Assembly: GCA_964244585.1 (NCBI GenBank)
Contig: CAXTJM010000007.1
Span: 1-64,000, forward strand
DNA length: 64,000 nt
Origin: LMUY01 sp964244585
GTDB taxonomy: Bacteria > Pseudomonadota > Alphaproteobacteria > Acetobacterales > Acetobacteraceae
Reading direction: 5' to 3'
The position numbers were made by a program, and so were the translations under genes. The notes below the pieces were generated by a model. That model was not told the origin of the DNA. It worked only from the letters and a program-made list of their open reading frames with translations, and made no database searches. This document shows, one piece after another, positions 24,123 through 33,198 of this stretch (positions are counted from its first letter, which is position 1; the number at the start of each line of letters is the position of its first letter).

Positions 24123-25730
24123 ATGTCCGCCCACCTTGCCGAAACATCCGCAAAAGCGAATCCGACCCAGAAAGACCGCTTCCTTGCATTCGCTTTCGCG
24201 GCAGCGGACCTCCTGGTCGAAGCCACCGCCGATGGCACGATCTGCTTCGCCGCGGGCGCCTTCAAGGCACGGTTCGGCGTGGCGCCGGAGCAGTTCACCG
24301 GGCGGTCGGTGCACCGATTGTTCGCCGCCGCGGACAAGTCCGCCCTGGACCTGGCACTCTACACCACCGCGCTGCGCGGCCGCCTTCCGCCCATCGTCCT
24401 GCGCCTTTCGGACGCTGCCGCCACGCCCATGGTCGTGTCCGGGCTCGCCATGCCATCCGGAACCGGGCGGCTGTGCTTCACCGTCGGCCGCCTGCCCGCC
24501 CTGCCCGCCCCGGCGGGAGCGGCCCCGGCGGATACGGCGTCGTTCAGCCGCCTGGCGGAACAGCGGCTGCGCGGCGACGACGCTGGTGCCGTCAGCCTGC
24601 TGGAAGTGCAGGGCTGGTCTGTCGCACGGGAAAACCTGCCTACGGAGGCGCAACGAACGCTGCAATCGGAGATCGTGGACGTGCTAGGTCGATTGGGCGG
24701 CCCCGGGAGCATCGCGGGGGAGATCTCATCCGGTCGTTACGGCCTGTTGGCCGACACGGCGCCCGACCTGTCCGCCGTCGCCGCGGAGTTGGAGATGCTG
24801 CTGCGCGCCCATCCCGCGACGGCGCGCACCAAGGTGAACGGCATCGAACTGGGCCTGGATCGCGGCGGCCTCACCGGGCCGCAGGCCGCGCGGGCACTGC
24901 GCTTCGCCCTCGCCCGCTTCGCCAGCGGCGGCGCCACGGCGACCACGGAGGCGGGGTTCGCCAACGGCCTGGCCGAGTTCATCGCCAGCGCCCAGCTTCG
25001 GGCGCGCACCGTCCGCGCCGCATTGGCCGAAAACCGGTTCCGCCTGGTGTTCCAGCCCGTCGTGCATCTGGGCAACCGCACGGTGCACCATTACGAGGCG
25101 CTGCTGCGGCCCATCTTCACTCCGGGCCACACCATCCAGACCACGCAGGATTTCGTGACCTTCGCCGAAGCGGTCGGGTTGTCGGAGGAGCTGGATTGGG
25201 CCGTGATGCAGCAGGGCATCGCCGCCCAGGCCGCATCGCCCGGCATCGCCATCGCGGTCAACGTATCCGGCCTGTCGATGCAGAACATCTCGTTCCGGGA
25301 ACGCGTGATGGACGTCCTGCGCTCCGGGGTCGAGCCTGGGAAGATCCTCATCGAGCTGACCGAGACGGCCGATATCGAGGATATCGCCAGCGCGTCCGCC
25401 TTCATCAACGAGTTGCGGTCGGTTGGGGCGCCGGTCTGCATCGATGATTTCGGCGCCGGTTCCGCAGCCTTCCGCTACCTCAAGGAATTCCGAGTCGACT
25501 ATGTCAAGCTAGACGGCGCCTACGTCCGCGGAGCGTTGCAGAATGCGCGCGAGCACGGGTTTCTGCTGTCGATGATCGAATTGGCGAATTTCGTTGGCGC
25601 CAAGGTGATCGCCGAGACGATCGAGCAGGATGACGAAGCCAAGATGATGAACGAGCTGGGGGTTGAATACGGCCAAGGCTGGTTGTTCGGCAAACCCGGC
25701 CACTTGCCCGGCACGGCCGGCGGCCTCTGA
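24123..25730 (+). CDS. PAS - degenerate GGDEF - EAL c-di-GMP phosphodiesterase
   Basis: This 535-residue soluble signalling protein starts with a PAS-like part (about 18-125). A region at 140-280 with GGDEF-like spacing but no GG(D/E)EF motif follows. The EAL domain (300-530) keeps its catalytic set: E325 (EALLRP), N380 (AVNVSG), E414 (ELTE), D441-D442 (IDDFG), K462, E498 and Q518. It should hydrolyse cyclic di-GMP, while the GGDEF-like part can only be structural or regulatory. There are no membrane segments. It ends 20 bases from the convergent marC-like gene. Confidence 0.9.
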   Translation: MSAHLAETSAKANPTQKDRFLAFAFAAADLLVEATADGTICFAAGAFKARFGVAPEQFTGRSVHRLFAAADKSALDLALYTTALRGRLPPIVLRLSDAAATPMVVSGLAMPSGTGRLCFTVGRLPALPAPAGAAPADTASFSRLAEQRLRGDDAGAVSLLEVQGWSVARENLPTEAQRTLQSEIVDVLGRLGGPGSIAGEISSGRYGLLADTAPDLSAVAAELEMLLRAHPATARTKVNGIELGLDRGGLTGPQAARALRFALARFASGGATATTEAGFANGLAEFIASAQLRARTVRAALAENRFRLVFQPVVHLGNRTVHHYEALLRPIFTPGHTIQTTQDFVTFAEAVGLSEELDWAVMQQGIAAQAASPGIAIAVNVSGLSMQNISFRERVMDVLRSGVEPGKILIELTETADIEDIASASAFINELRSVGAPVCIDDFGAGSAAFRYLKEFRVDYVKLDGAYVRGALQNAREHGFLLSMIELANFVGAKVIAETIEQDDEAKMMNELGVEYGQGWLFGKPGHLPGTAGGL

Positions 25731-25750
25731 AGTCCGCGACCAGCCGGGGA

Positions 25751-26407
25751 TCAGCGCGCCAGTAGCGGTTGCAGGATCTCGGTCACGCCGGTGATCAGGA
25801 TCTGCACGCCGATGCAAAGCTGGAAGAAGGCCGACAAGCGGGTGATCGCACGGCTGGCGACCTGGCCGACCAGGCTGGAGATCCGGTCGGATGCGCTGTA
25901 GAGCGCCCAGACCAGGGTGGCGACGACCCCGGCCGCCACCGACATGCCGACGAAAAACGGGACGATGGCCAGGCCGCTGGTCGGGTGCGCCGACCCCAAC
26001 GCCACGGCCACCGAAATCGTCCCCGGCCCGGTCGTGAACGGCAGCGTCAACGGGTAGAACGCCACGTCTTCCAGCCCGGAGGCCGCCTCGGCCTGCTCCG
26101 CCTTGCGTGCCTCGCGGCGCTCAGGCGCGTTCAGCGAACCCCAGGCATACAGGGCCAGCACGATGCCGCCCGCGCAGCGCAGTGCCGGCAGGGTGATGCC
26201 GAAGAACGCCAGCACGTACGACCCGGCCCAGAGCGCCACCAGCATCACCAGGGCGGCATAGAGCCCGACCCGGCGCGCAAGCCGGATGCGCTCGGCGTGC
26301 GGCCGTTCGACCGTGCGGGTGCGGAAGATGAAGGCGCCACTGACCGGGTTGACGATCGAGAACAGCGCCGGAAAGCCCAGCAGGAAAGCGGCGAATGCCG
26401 CGCTCAT
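25751..26407 (-). CDS. MarC family integral membrane protein
   Basis: This 218-residue protein has about six hydrophobic segments and the MarC family features: an N-terminal FPALFSIVNPVSGAFIF and a central PLTLPFTTGPGTISVAVALG. The family lies in the inner membrane. Its transport function is unproven, and the old link with multiple antibiotic resistance was not upheld in E. coli. It follows the ferredoxin-NADP reductase gene by 15 bases on the same strand. Confidence 0.88.
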   Translation of the reverse strand: MSAAFAAFLLGFPALFSIVNPVSGAFIFRTRTVERPHAERIRLARRVGLYAALVMLVALWAGSYVLAFFGITLPALRCAGGIVLALYAWGSLNAPERREARKAEQAEAASGLEDVAFYPLTLPFTTGPGTISVAVALGSAHPTSGLAIVPFFVGMSVAAGVVATLVWALYSASDRISSLVGQVASRAITRLSAFFQLCIGVQILITGVTEILQPLLAR

Positions 26408-26422
26408 GCCGGGCGGCTTGTG

Positions 26423-27250
26423 TCAGCGCTCGGCAAACGCCTTTTCAATTACGAAGTCGCCTGGATTGCTGTTGTTGCCCTCGACGAAGCCGCGCTGGAG
26501 CAGCATCGCCTTCAGATCGTCCAGCATGTGCTGGCTGCCGCAGATCATCACCCGGTCCTGCGCCGGATCGAGCGGAGGCAGGCCGGTATCGGCGAACAGC
26601 TTGCCGGACTCGATCAGGTCGGTGATGCGTCCCTGATGCCTGAATGGCTCGCGGGTCACGGTCGGATAGTAGATCAGCTTCGCACTCACGTCCTCGCCGA
26701 GGAATTCGTGGTTCGGCAGGTGTTCCGTCAGGTGGTCCGCGTAGGCGAGTTCGCCGGCGCGCCGGCAGGTATGCGTCAGCACCACGTGATCGAACCGCCC
26801 GTATAGTTCCGGGTCGGCGACCAGGCTGAGGAACGGCGCCAGTCCGGTGCCGGTCGCGACCATGTACAGCGTGCGGCCCGGCAACAGGTTGTCCAGCAGC
26901 AAGGTCCCGGTCGGCTTGCGGCCCACCAGCACGGTGTCGCCCACCTTCACGTGCTGCAGGCGGGAGGTCAGCGGGCCGTCCGGCACCTTGATGCTGAGGA
27001 ACTCCAGCGTCTCGGCATGGTTCGGACTGGCCATGCTGTAGGCGCGCAGCACCGGCTTGCCGTCCACCATCAGGCCGATCATGGCGAACTGGCCGTTTTC
27101 GAACCGGAAACTCGGATCGCGCGTCAGGGTCAGGCTGAACAGCCGGTCGGTCCAGTGTTGCACCGCCAGAACAGTCTGCTCGGACAGGTTGCCGGGCACC
27201 TTCGCCACTGGGGCGGGTTCGGGCGCGATGGTCCCCAGGTTCTGCGACAT
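26423..27250 (-). CDS. fpr: Ferredoxin--NADP(+) reductase
   Basis: This 275-residue FAD enzyme exchanges electrons between NADPH and ferredoxin or flavodoxin. Seen are the FAD-binding RAYSMASP, the NADP-binding GTGLAPFLSL and ICGSQHMLDDL. The C-terminal VIEKAFAER is the usual bacterial type, in which a short tail follows the last beta strand. It could supply reducing power to oxidative-stress repair or iron-sulfur enzymes. It is separated from glgA by 61 bases. Confidence 0.93.
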   Translation of the reverse strand: MSQNLGTIAPEPAPVAKVPGNLSEQTVLAVQHWTDRLFSLTLTRDPSFRFENGQFAMIGLMVDGKPVLRAYSMASPNHAETLEFLSIKVPDGPLTSRLQHVKVGDTVLVGRKPTGTLLLDNLLPGRTLYMVATGTGLAPFLSLVADPELYGRFDHVVLTHTCRRAGELAYADHLTEHLPNHEFLGEDVSAKLIYYPTVTREPFRHQGRITDLIESGKLFADTGLPPLDPAQDRVMICGSQHMLDDLKAMLLQRGFVEGNNSNPGDFVIEKAFAER

Positions 27251-27311
27251 CGTATTCTCCTCGGTCGCGCGTTCCTATCGCCTGGGTCCGCCGGCGGCAA
27301 CATCCGACGGC

Positions 27312-28736
27312 CTAGCCGCGGAGGACCTGCGCATACCGGCTCGCGGCTGCATCCCAGCCCGAATCCGTGGACATCCCGGCGCGCTGCGCCTGTCCCCAGC
27401 CTGCCTGGTCCCGCCACAGCCCGAAGGTGCGGCGCAGCGCACGATCCAGCCCGGCCAGCGAAGCGTCCGCCACGACGCCCGTCGCCACCCCGGCCCGCAA
27501 GGCCGCCTCGTTGGCGTCGACCACCGAATCCGCCAGGCCGCCGACCCGGCTGACCACCGGCAGGGCGCCGTAGCGCATCGCCATCATCTGGGTGAGGCCG
27601 CAAGGCTCGAATCGGCTCGGCACCAGCAGCACATCCGCACCTGCCACCAACCGGTGCGACATGGCCTCGTCATAGCCGATGAACGTCGCCACCTGGCCCG
27701 GGTGGGCGGATGCGGCCGTGCGGAAACGATCCTGCAGCGCCGGCTCCCCGGTGCCGAGCACCGCCAGTTGGCCGCCGCCGTCCAACAGGACCTGCAATGC
27801 GTCCAGCACCAGGTCCATGCCTTTCTGCCCCGTCAGCCGGCTGACGATGCCGAACAGCGGCGCGCCCGGCTGTTGGCCCAGGCCGAGGCTGGATTGCAGA
27901 GCGGCCTTGCACTTCGCCTTGCCGCGCAGATGCCCCTTGCGGAACCGGGCCGGCACCGCCGGATCGGTCCAGGGGTTCCACACCGTCTCGTCCAGCCCGT
28001 TCAGGATGCCGTGCAGGACCGCGCGGCGCGACCGCAGCAGGCCATCGAAGCCGCAACCGAACTCCGGCGTCTGGATCTCCGCGGCGTAGCCCGGGCTGAC
28101 CGTGGTGATCGCGTCGGCGTAGTACAGGCCGGCCTTCATGTAGCCGATCGCCTGATAGAACTCGACGCCTTCCGTGCCGAGCGATTCGGGTGGCAGGCCC
28201 AGGTCGCGCCACAGCGCCATCGGCACCTGGCCGGTGAAGGCCAGGTTGTGGATGGTCATCACCGTGCGCGGCCGGGCGCCGCCTGCGAGGGCCAGGTAGG
28301 CGGGGGTGAGGCCCGCCTGCCAATCATGGCAATGCACCGCCTGCGGCACCCAGCCCGGGATGGCGCCCAGCCCGATATCCGCTGCGACGCGTGCCAGGGC
28401 CGCGAAGCGCTGCGGATTGTCCGGCCAATCCCTGCCATCCGGCCCGGCATACGGATTGCCCGGACGATCGAACAGATGCGGCGCATCCAGCACGAACAGG
28501 TCCAACCCGGCGGCCGTGCCGGCCAAGACCCGTGCCGCGCCGCCATGCAGCGCGGCCATCGCATGCACTGGCTCCGCAGCCGTGAGCGCCGCCAGCACGG
28601 CCGGGTAGCCGGGCACCAGGACGCGGACCTCCAGCCCCTGCTTGGCCAGAACCCGCGGCAGCGCGCCCATGACGTCGGCAAGGCCGCCGGTCTTCACCAG
28701 CGGAAACACCTCGCTGGCAGCGGCAAGGACCTTCAT
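27312..28736 (-). CDS. glgA: Glycogen synthase (ADP-glucose-dependent)
   Basis: This 474-residue GT5 glycosyltransferase extends alpha-1,4-glucan from ADP-glucose. The ADP-glucose-binding KTGGL motif is at residues 15-19, after MKVLAAASEVFPLV. The C-terminal Rossmann part carries VPSRFEPCGLTQMMAMRYG, the nucleotide-sugar site. The ATG at 28736 matches the family start and lies eight bases after the glgC stop. No branching enzyme, debranching enzyme or phosphorylase is next to it in the window. Confidence 0.95.
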   Translation of the reverse strand: MKVLAAASEVFPLVKTGGLADVMGALPRVLAKQGLEVRVLVPGYPAVLAALTAAEPVHAMAALHGGAARVLAGTAAGLDLFVLDAPHLFDRPGNPYAGPDGRDWPDNPQRFAALARVAADIGLGAIPGWVPQAVHCHDWQAGLTPAYLALAGGARPRTVMTIHNLAFTGQVPMALWRDLGLPPESLGTEGVEFYQAIGYMKAGLYYADAITTVSPGYAAEIQTPEFGCGFDGLLRSRRAVLHGILNGLDETVWNPWTDPAVPARFRKGHLRGKAKCKAALQSSLGLGQQPGAPLFGIVSRLTGQKGMDLVLDALQVLLDGGGQLAVLGTGEPALQDRFRTAASAHPGQVATFIGYDEAMSHRLVAGADVLLVPSRFEPCGLTQMMAMRYGALPVVSRVGGLADSVVDANEAALRAGVATGVVADASLAGLDRALRRTFGLWRDQAGWGQAQRAGMSTDSGWDAAASRYAQVLRG

Positions 28737-28744
28737 GCCGGCGA

Positions 28745-30013
28745 TCAACCCGCCAATTGGTCGATCATCGGCTGGGTGACCAGGCAGATGCCCTTGGCGC
28801 TGCGGCGGAAGCGCGCCGCATCCGCGGCCGGATCCTCCCCGACCACCAGCCCGTCCGGGATGCGGACGCCGCGGTCCACCACCACGTTGGTGAGGCGCGC
28901 CCCGCGGCCGACATCGACGTAGGGCATCAAGACGGCGTTTTCCAACCGGCCGAAGCTGTGGACGTGCACGCCGGTGCACAGCAGGGAGCGGCAGACCAGG
29001 CTGCCGGACACGATGCAGCCGCCCGACACCATGGAGTCGACGGCCGTGCCCCGGCGCCCATCGTCGTTATGGACGAACTTGGCCGGCGGGGTGATCTCGC
29101 CATACGTCCAGATCGGCCAGTCATTGTCGTAGAGGTCGAGGGCCGGAACCACATCCGTCAGGTCGATATTGGCGGCCCAGTAGGCGTCCACCGTGCCCAC
29201 GTCGCGCCAGTACGTCTCCGACTCGAAGGTCGAGCGCACGCAGGAGCGGGCGAACCGGTGCGCCACGGCGGTGCCGTGCTTCACGATGTAGGGAATGATG
29301 TCCCGCCCGAAATCGCGTGCCGAATGCGGGTCCGCCGCATCGCGCCGGAGCTGGTCGAACAGGAAGCCCGTCTCGAACACGTAGATCCCCATCGAGGCGA
29401 GCGACATGTCCGGCTTGTCGGGTATGCCGGGGGGATCGGCGGGCTTCTCAAGGAACGCGATCAGCCGATCCTCCGTGTCCACGTGCATGACGCCGAAGCC
29501 GGTGGCGTCCATGCGCGGCACCTCGATGCAGCCGATGGTCACGTCCGCGCCGGACTGCACGTGCTGTTGCAGCATCGGTTCGTAGTCCATCTTGTAGACG
29601 TGGTCGCCGGCGAGCAGCACGATGTGCTGCGGCGCATAGCTCTCGATGATGTCGATGTTCTGGTACACGGCATCGGCGGTTCCGGCATACCAGGCGGTTT
29701 CGCTGATGCGCTGGCTGGCCGGCAGGATGTCGAAGCTCTCGTTGCGTTCCGGCCGGAAGAAATTCCAGCCCCGTTGTAAGTGCCGTATCAACGAGTGTGC
29801 CTTGTACTGCGTGGCGACGCCGATGCGGCGGATTCCGGAGTTCAGGGCATTGGACAGCGCGAAATCGATGATGCGGGACTTGCCGCCGAAATACACGGCG
29901 GGTTTGGCGCGTGAATCCGTCAGCTCATGCAGGCGAGAGCCACGGCCGCCCGCAAGGACATACGCCATGGCATGCCGCGATAAAGGCGCATTCGATGTCG
30001 CGATGGCGGGCAT
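28745..30013 (-). CDS. glgC: Glucose-1-phosphate adenylyltransferase
   Basis: This 422-residue enzyme makes ADP-glucose from glucose-1-phosphate and ATP, the committed and allosteric step of glycogen synthesis. Motifs are VLAGGRGSRLHELT (ATP site), KPAVYFGGKSRIIDFALSN, GTADAVYQN and LLAGDHVYKMDY. The C-terminal half is the left-handed beta-helix expected of the family. The ATG at 30013 was chosen because the longer frame upstream lacks family sequence. It forms a tight operon with glgA. Confidence 0.95.
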   Translation of the reverse strand: MPAIATSNAPLSRHAMAYVLAGGRGSRLHELTDSRAKPAVYFGGKSRIIDFALSNALNSGIRRIGVATQYKAHSLIRHLQRGWNFFRPERNESFDILPASQRISETAWYAGTADAVYQNIDIIESYAPQHIVLLAGDHVYKMDYEPMLQQHVQSGADVTIGCIEVPRMDATGFGVMHVDTEDRLIAFLEKPADPPGIPDKPDMSLASMGIYVFETGFLFDQLRRDAADPHSARDFGRDIIPYIVKHGTAVAHRFARSCVRSTFESETYWRDVGTVDAYWAANIDLTDVVPALDLYDNDWPIWTYGEITPPAKFVHNDDGRRGTAVDSMVSGGCIVSGSLVCRSLLCTGVHVHSFGRLENAVLMPYVDVGRGARLTNVVVDRGVRIPDGLVVGEDPAADAARFRRSAKGICLVTQPMIDQLAG

Positions 30014-30071
30014 TGTCGCTTTCTTCCGGGCGTTTCCCGGATGGCGGGCCGGGCTGATACGTGAACAGAGT

Positions 30072-30344
30072 ATGGCGAGGCGGCACCATGGGCAATGGGC
30101 GCGACGAACCGCGATGCTGGCGGTCGGCATGCCGCTGCTGCATTTGCCGCACGGCGCCATGGCCGTGAGTTGGGAGTGTGGGCCGGGCTACCACAAGCCG
30201 CTCTTCGGGCGGTGCGTGCCCGATGCTGGCGTGCCGCTCATCCGAAACGGCCAGCACAGGGTCTCGGGTGCGGTTCGGCATGGCCATGGCCAAGCGACGC
30301 CGATCCGCTCGATGGCACCGTGGGGGCCAGGCATGTGGAGCTGA
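30072..30344 (+). CDS. Small secreted protein with a CGPGxH...GRCxP motif
   Basis: This 90-residue protein is read from ATG 30072 (ATG 30114 is an alternative). A hydrophobic stretch near MLAVGMPLLHLPHGAMA acts as the likely signal. The mature start WECGPGYHKPLFGRCVP has two cysteines in the same spacing as in the next gene's product. The C-terminal half is His/Gly/Pro-rich. The motif is that of the small GCG/CRPN proteins common in alphaproteobacteria. No ribosome-binding site is clear, so expression is less certain. It is divergent from glgC. Confidence 0.55.
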   Translation: MARRHHGQWARRTAMLAVGMPLLHLPHGAMAVSWECGPGYHKPLFGRCVPDAGVPLIRNGQHRVSGAVRHGHGQATPIRSMAPWGPGMWS

Positions 30345-30428
30345 AACGTTTTGTTGCGTTCAGGACTTCATCCCGCCGCGATACCGTGGTCAATTGCATC
30401 TGCCGTGTGAACTAAAAGGAGTAGTATC

Positions 30429-30680
30429 ATGAGAAAATTGACGTTGGCAGCCGTACTGGCCGCGTCCACGTGTGGACCGATGATGACGGCGGAGGCCATG
30501 CCCGCCTTGCAGGCGGTTCCCCCATCGAACGGTATCGTCCAGGTCGAGGGCGGCTGCGGCCCCGGCGGTCACCGCACCCCCTATGGCCGCTGCGTGCCGA
30601 ATTTCCGCCGGCCGATCTTCCGCGGTTGCCCGCCCGGCCTGCACATCGACCGGTTCGGCCGCTGCCGGCCGAATTACTGA
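30429..30680 (+). CDS. GCG/CRPN motif secreted protein, 83 residues
   Basis: An AAGGAG stands nine bases before the ATG. A signal peptide ends near MTAEA (residue 23). The mature part has two copies of a G-C-x-P-G-x-H-x(5)-G-R-C-x-P-N module: GCGPGGHRTPYGRCVPN and GCPPGLHIDRFGRCRPN. Each has two cysteines that probably pair after export. The function of this widespread family is unknown. The gene 85 bases upstream carries one such module, so the two look like relatives by duplication. Confidence 0.8.
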   Translation: MRKLTLAAVLAASTCGPMMTAEAMPALQAVPPSNGIVQVEGGCGPGGHRTPYGRCVPNFRRPIFRGCPPGLHIDRFGRCRPNY

Positions 30681-30989
30681 ACCCAGCCGGCGACGGCGAT
30701 GGCGGCCTCGCTATCGCCGCCTGCGGTCACGCGTTCCGCCGGGCAGCGTCAGCCTAGCCAGGGTCGCCTGGCCGGTCGCAATCGAGTCGCAATACGTAAA
30801 TATTCCTCGACGAAACAGCATCGCGTTCCTGTCGAACTGCTTCACCATTTTAGCATTTGGCCAAATCGACCTTGCGCAACCGCAGGTTGCAAGGCTATGT
30901 GGTGTGTCCTCAGGGCTACCGGAGGCCGGTCACTTGGACACTTACCCACTGTCAGCTTTGGCCCGCAGTGGCGGACCCATGCACACAGG
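30681..30989 (+). other. 309-base stretch without a convincing gene
   Basis: It opens with a possible terminator (CGGCGAT, 12-base loop, ATCGCCG; 30694-30719) after the GCG/CRPN gene. An open frame continuous with the kinase gene runs through it, but its translation is low-complexity and Cys/Arg-rich with no recognisable domain. The stretch also contains an AT-richer part (30790-30860) that could carry the promoter of the kinase gene. I see no clear -35/-10 pair. Confidence 0.5.
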
Positions 30990-32300
30990 ATGGGCGGGTC
31001 GGTGGCAATGATCGGCCTCTCATGCGTCCTGCTGCTGGTCAGCATCCTGCTGCTGTGCGCGATGCGCCGGCAGCATCGGCGGCTGCTCCGGGCCGAGCGG
31101 CGCGAGATGGAACTGGCCGAGCACGGCCGCCGCGAGGCGGAGCGCTATCACGCGGGCAAGATGGAGGCCGTCAGCCGCCTGACAGCGGGCGTGGCGCATG
31201 ATTTCAACAATCACCTGCAGACGATCATCTCCAGCCTGGAGATCATCTCCGCCGATTACCTGGACGAACCGGAGGCGAAGGAGATCGCCCTGCTTGCCCA
31301 CAAGGCCGCAGGCAATGGAGCCAAGCTCACCCATCGGCTGCTCACCTTCTCCCGCCAGCAGGTGCTGCAGCCGCGCCGCGTCAACGTCGCGTTCCTGCTG
31401 AACGACATCCGCAAGCTGGTGGCCGACGCGAGGTTGTTCGACCCAGCGCTGGAGTGCCGCGTCGTGGTCGACCCCACCATCGAGGATTTGCACGTCGATC
31501 CGACCCAGGTGGAAGCCTGTCTGCTGAACCTGCTGCTGAATGCACGCGACGCCATGCCGCATGGCGGCGTGCTTCACCTGGAGGGAAGGACGGCAGGGCC
31601 GCAGGACCGGCTCTTCGGCGGCCTTGCACCGGGACGCTACGTCATCCTGGCGGTTCAAGACAGCGGCCGGGGCATGGACGAGACGACTCGCACGCACGCC
31701 TTCGAGCCGTTTTTCACTACCAAGCCCTTCGGCAGTGGCTCGGGCCTGGGCCTCTCGACGGCGCAGGGGTTCTGCCACCAATCGGGCGGCGACATCCGCA
31801 TCCTGTCCAACGGGGACCAGCCCGGCACGACAGTGGAGCTTTGGCTGCCGGCCGCAGCGCCCGGCGCGCCGCTGGCGGACGAAATCGAGTTCGACCACGT
31901 GACCATCGATCGCAGGATCGCTCGGATCCTCCTGGTCGAAGACGACCATGACGTGCTCAAGGTACTCTCGACCATCCTGGCCAGCGGCGGGTTCGAGGTT
32001 GTCAGCGTGAAGAGCGGCACCGAGGGACTCATGCGGTTGCATGACCGCGAACCCTACGCTGCCGTGCTGAGCGACCACGCCATGCCAGACATGACCGGGG
32101 CGGAGTTTCTGGCCCGCGCGGCCGCCGAGATGCCTGCCCTCCCGATGCTGATCCTGAGCGGCGGCGAGATTGGCGACGCCGCACTCTCCGCACTCCCGGA
32201 GACGGTCCGCGTGTTGCGCAAACCGGTGCGACGCGCGGCGCTGCTGAACGCCGTGCGCGACTTGATAGCGCAGAATAGTCCATCACTCGTGAACTCGTGA
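30990..32300 (+). CDS. Membrane hybrid histidine kinase with receiver domain
   Basis: This protein has about 436 residues, with ATG 30990 or 31008 as start. One membrane segment (MIGLSCVLLLVSILLLC) is followed by a short helix and the dimerisation domain, where the phospho-accepting His lies in TAGVAHDFNNHLQ. The ATPase domain shows LLLNARDAMPHGG (N box), DSGRGMD (G1), EPFFTTKPFGSGSG and GLGLSTAQG. A C-terminal receiver has the acceptor Asp in LSDHAMPDMTG and Lys in LRKPV. There is no sensor domain outside the membrane and no output domain, so it probably feeds a phosphotransfer protein elsewhere. Confidence 0.88.
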   Translation: MGGSVAMIGLSCVLLLVSILLLCAMRRQHRRLLRAERREMELAEHGRREAERYHAGKMEAVSRLTAGVAHDFNNHLQTIISSLEIISADYLDEPEAKEIALLAHKAAGNGAKLTHRLLTFSRQQVLQPRRVNVAFLLNDIRKLVADARLFDPALECRVVVDPTIEDLHVDPTQVEACLLNLLLNARDAMPHGGVLHLEGRTAGPQDRLFGGLAPGRYVILAVQDSGRGMDETTRTHAFEPFFTTKPFGSGSGLGLSTAQGFCHQSGGDIRILSNGDQPGTTVELWLPAAAPGAPLADEIEFDHVTIDRRIARILLVEDDHDVLKVLSTILASGGFEVVSVKSGTEGLMRLHDREPYAAVLSDHAMPDMTGAEFLARAAAEMPALPMLILSGGEIGDAALSALPETVRVLRKPVRRAALLNAVRDLIAQNSPSLVNS

Positions 32301-32347
32301 TGGCATGGTCCTCCTGAGGCGACCTGCCTTCCGGAAGACTGTTTGGA

Positions 32348-33028
32348 TCAGCTTCGATCGGGTCCTGCATAGGCCTCGCCGGCGCCTCCGCTGAGCCTGG
32401 ACGGCCGGTACGCATCCGCGTGATCGGCGGCGGCGTTGTCCCACACTTGCATGATCTCCGTGATGCTTGCGTCGAGGGTGGCGAACGGGACTGCATCCCG
32501 GATCTGCAGCGATAGTCCGACCAGGAACGTCTCGAACACCGACGCAAGTGCGGCCACATCGGTCGTGGGCCGCAAGTCACCAGTGGCAACCCCCCGTTGG
32601 ACGCAGGCGCGAAAGCCTGCGCGGTTGCATTGCCGTTCCTCCATTAGCCGGGTCTGCAAGTGCCGGTTCTCGGGGGAGCAGGTGATCGCGGACAGGACGA
32701 TCAGGCAGCCCGGCGGGTGAGACGGATCGGCCTGCATGCGGGCGGACCCGCGCAACGCCCGCTCGATGGCTTCGCGCGGCGGCAGCGCCTTGTCGAACAA
32801 AGGTGCGGTCACCTGGCCGTGGGTCGCGAGGTAGCGGTCCACTGCGGACCGGAACAGCGCCTCCTTCGAGCCGAACGCGGCGTAGAAGCTCGCGGATGAG
32901 ATGTCCCCCATCGTGGCCTTCAATCGGGCCAGCGACGTCGCTTCATACCCCTGCTCCCAAAACAATCCCATGGCCCGACTGACAGCCTCATCCAGATCGA
33001 ACTCACGTGGACGACCTGTCCGCGGCAT
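32348..33028 (-). CDS. TetR/AcrR family regulator, NemR-like context
   Basis: This 226-residue repressor has a helix-turn-helix at about residues 8-60 (FDLDEAVSRAMGLFWEQGYE, then SSASFYAAFGSKEALF). A ligand domain follows with several cysteines (GCLIVLSAITCSPEN, RQCNRAGFRACVQ). Its ATG at 33028 follows AGGAGG. It is divergent from a dehydrogenase, and the gap holds a near-perfect NemR-type box. E. coli NemR is released from DNA by electrophiles that modify a cysteine. The same mechanism here is inference from the box and the cysteines. Confidence 0.87.
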   Translation of the reverse strand: MPRTGRPREFDLDEAVSRAMGLFWEQGYEATSLARLKATMGDISSASFYAAFGSKEALFRSAVDRYLATHGQVTAPLFDKALPPREAIERALRGSARMQADPSHPPGCLIVLSAITCSPENRHLQTRLMEERQCNRAGFRACVQRGVATGDLRPTTDVAALASVFETFLVGLSLQIRDAVPFATLDASITEIMQVWDNAAADHADAYRPSRLSGGAGEAYAGPDRS

Positions 33029-33129
33029 GCTGGCCTCCTGATTTCCTTGGGTTCGACATGGTCGATGTGAAATCGGACACAAGTCGATCGGAGAGATTGC
33101 AGCAGCCATGCCGTTCGGCTGCTGACATC

Positions 33130-33157
33130 TTGATGTCTAGACCGACCGGTCCATATG
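33130..33157 (+). promoter_or_regulatory. Promoter with NemR-like operator in its spacer
   Basis: TTGATG (33130-33135) and CATATG (33152-33157) lie 16 bases apart and fit a plus-strand promoter for the dehydrogenase at 33199. The spacer contains TAGACCGACCGGTCCA (33138-33153). The NemR box of E. coli is TAGACC-N4-GGTCTA, so 11 of 12 fixed bases agree. A bound TetR protein would block the promoter; the divergent gene supplies the candidate. Confidence 0.6.
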
Positions 33158-33198
33158 TCGTCTGGATCCATGGTCGGCATGGCACAAGGAGAGTTGTA

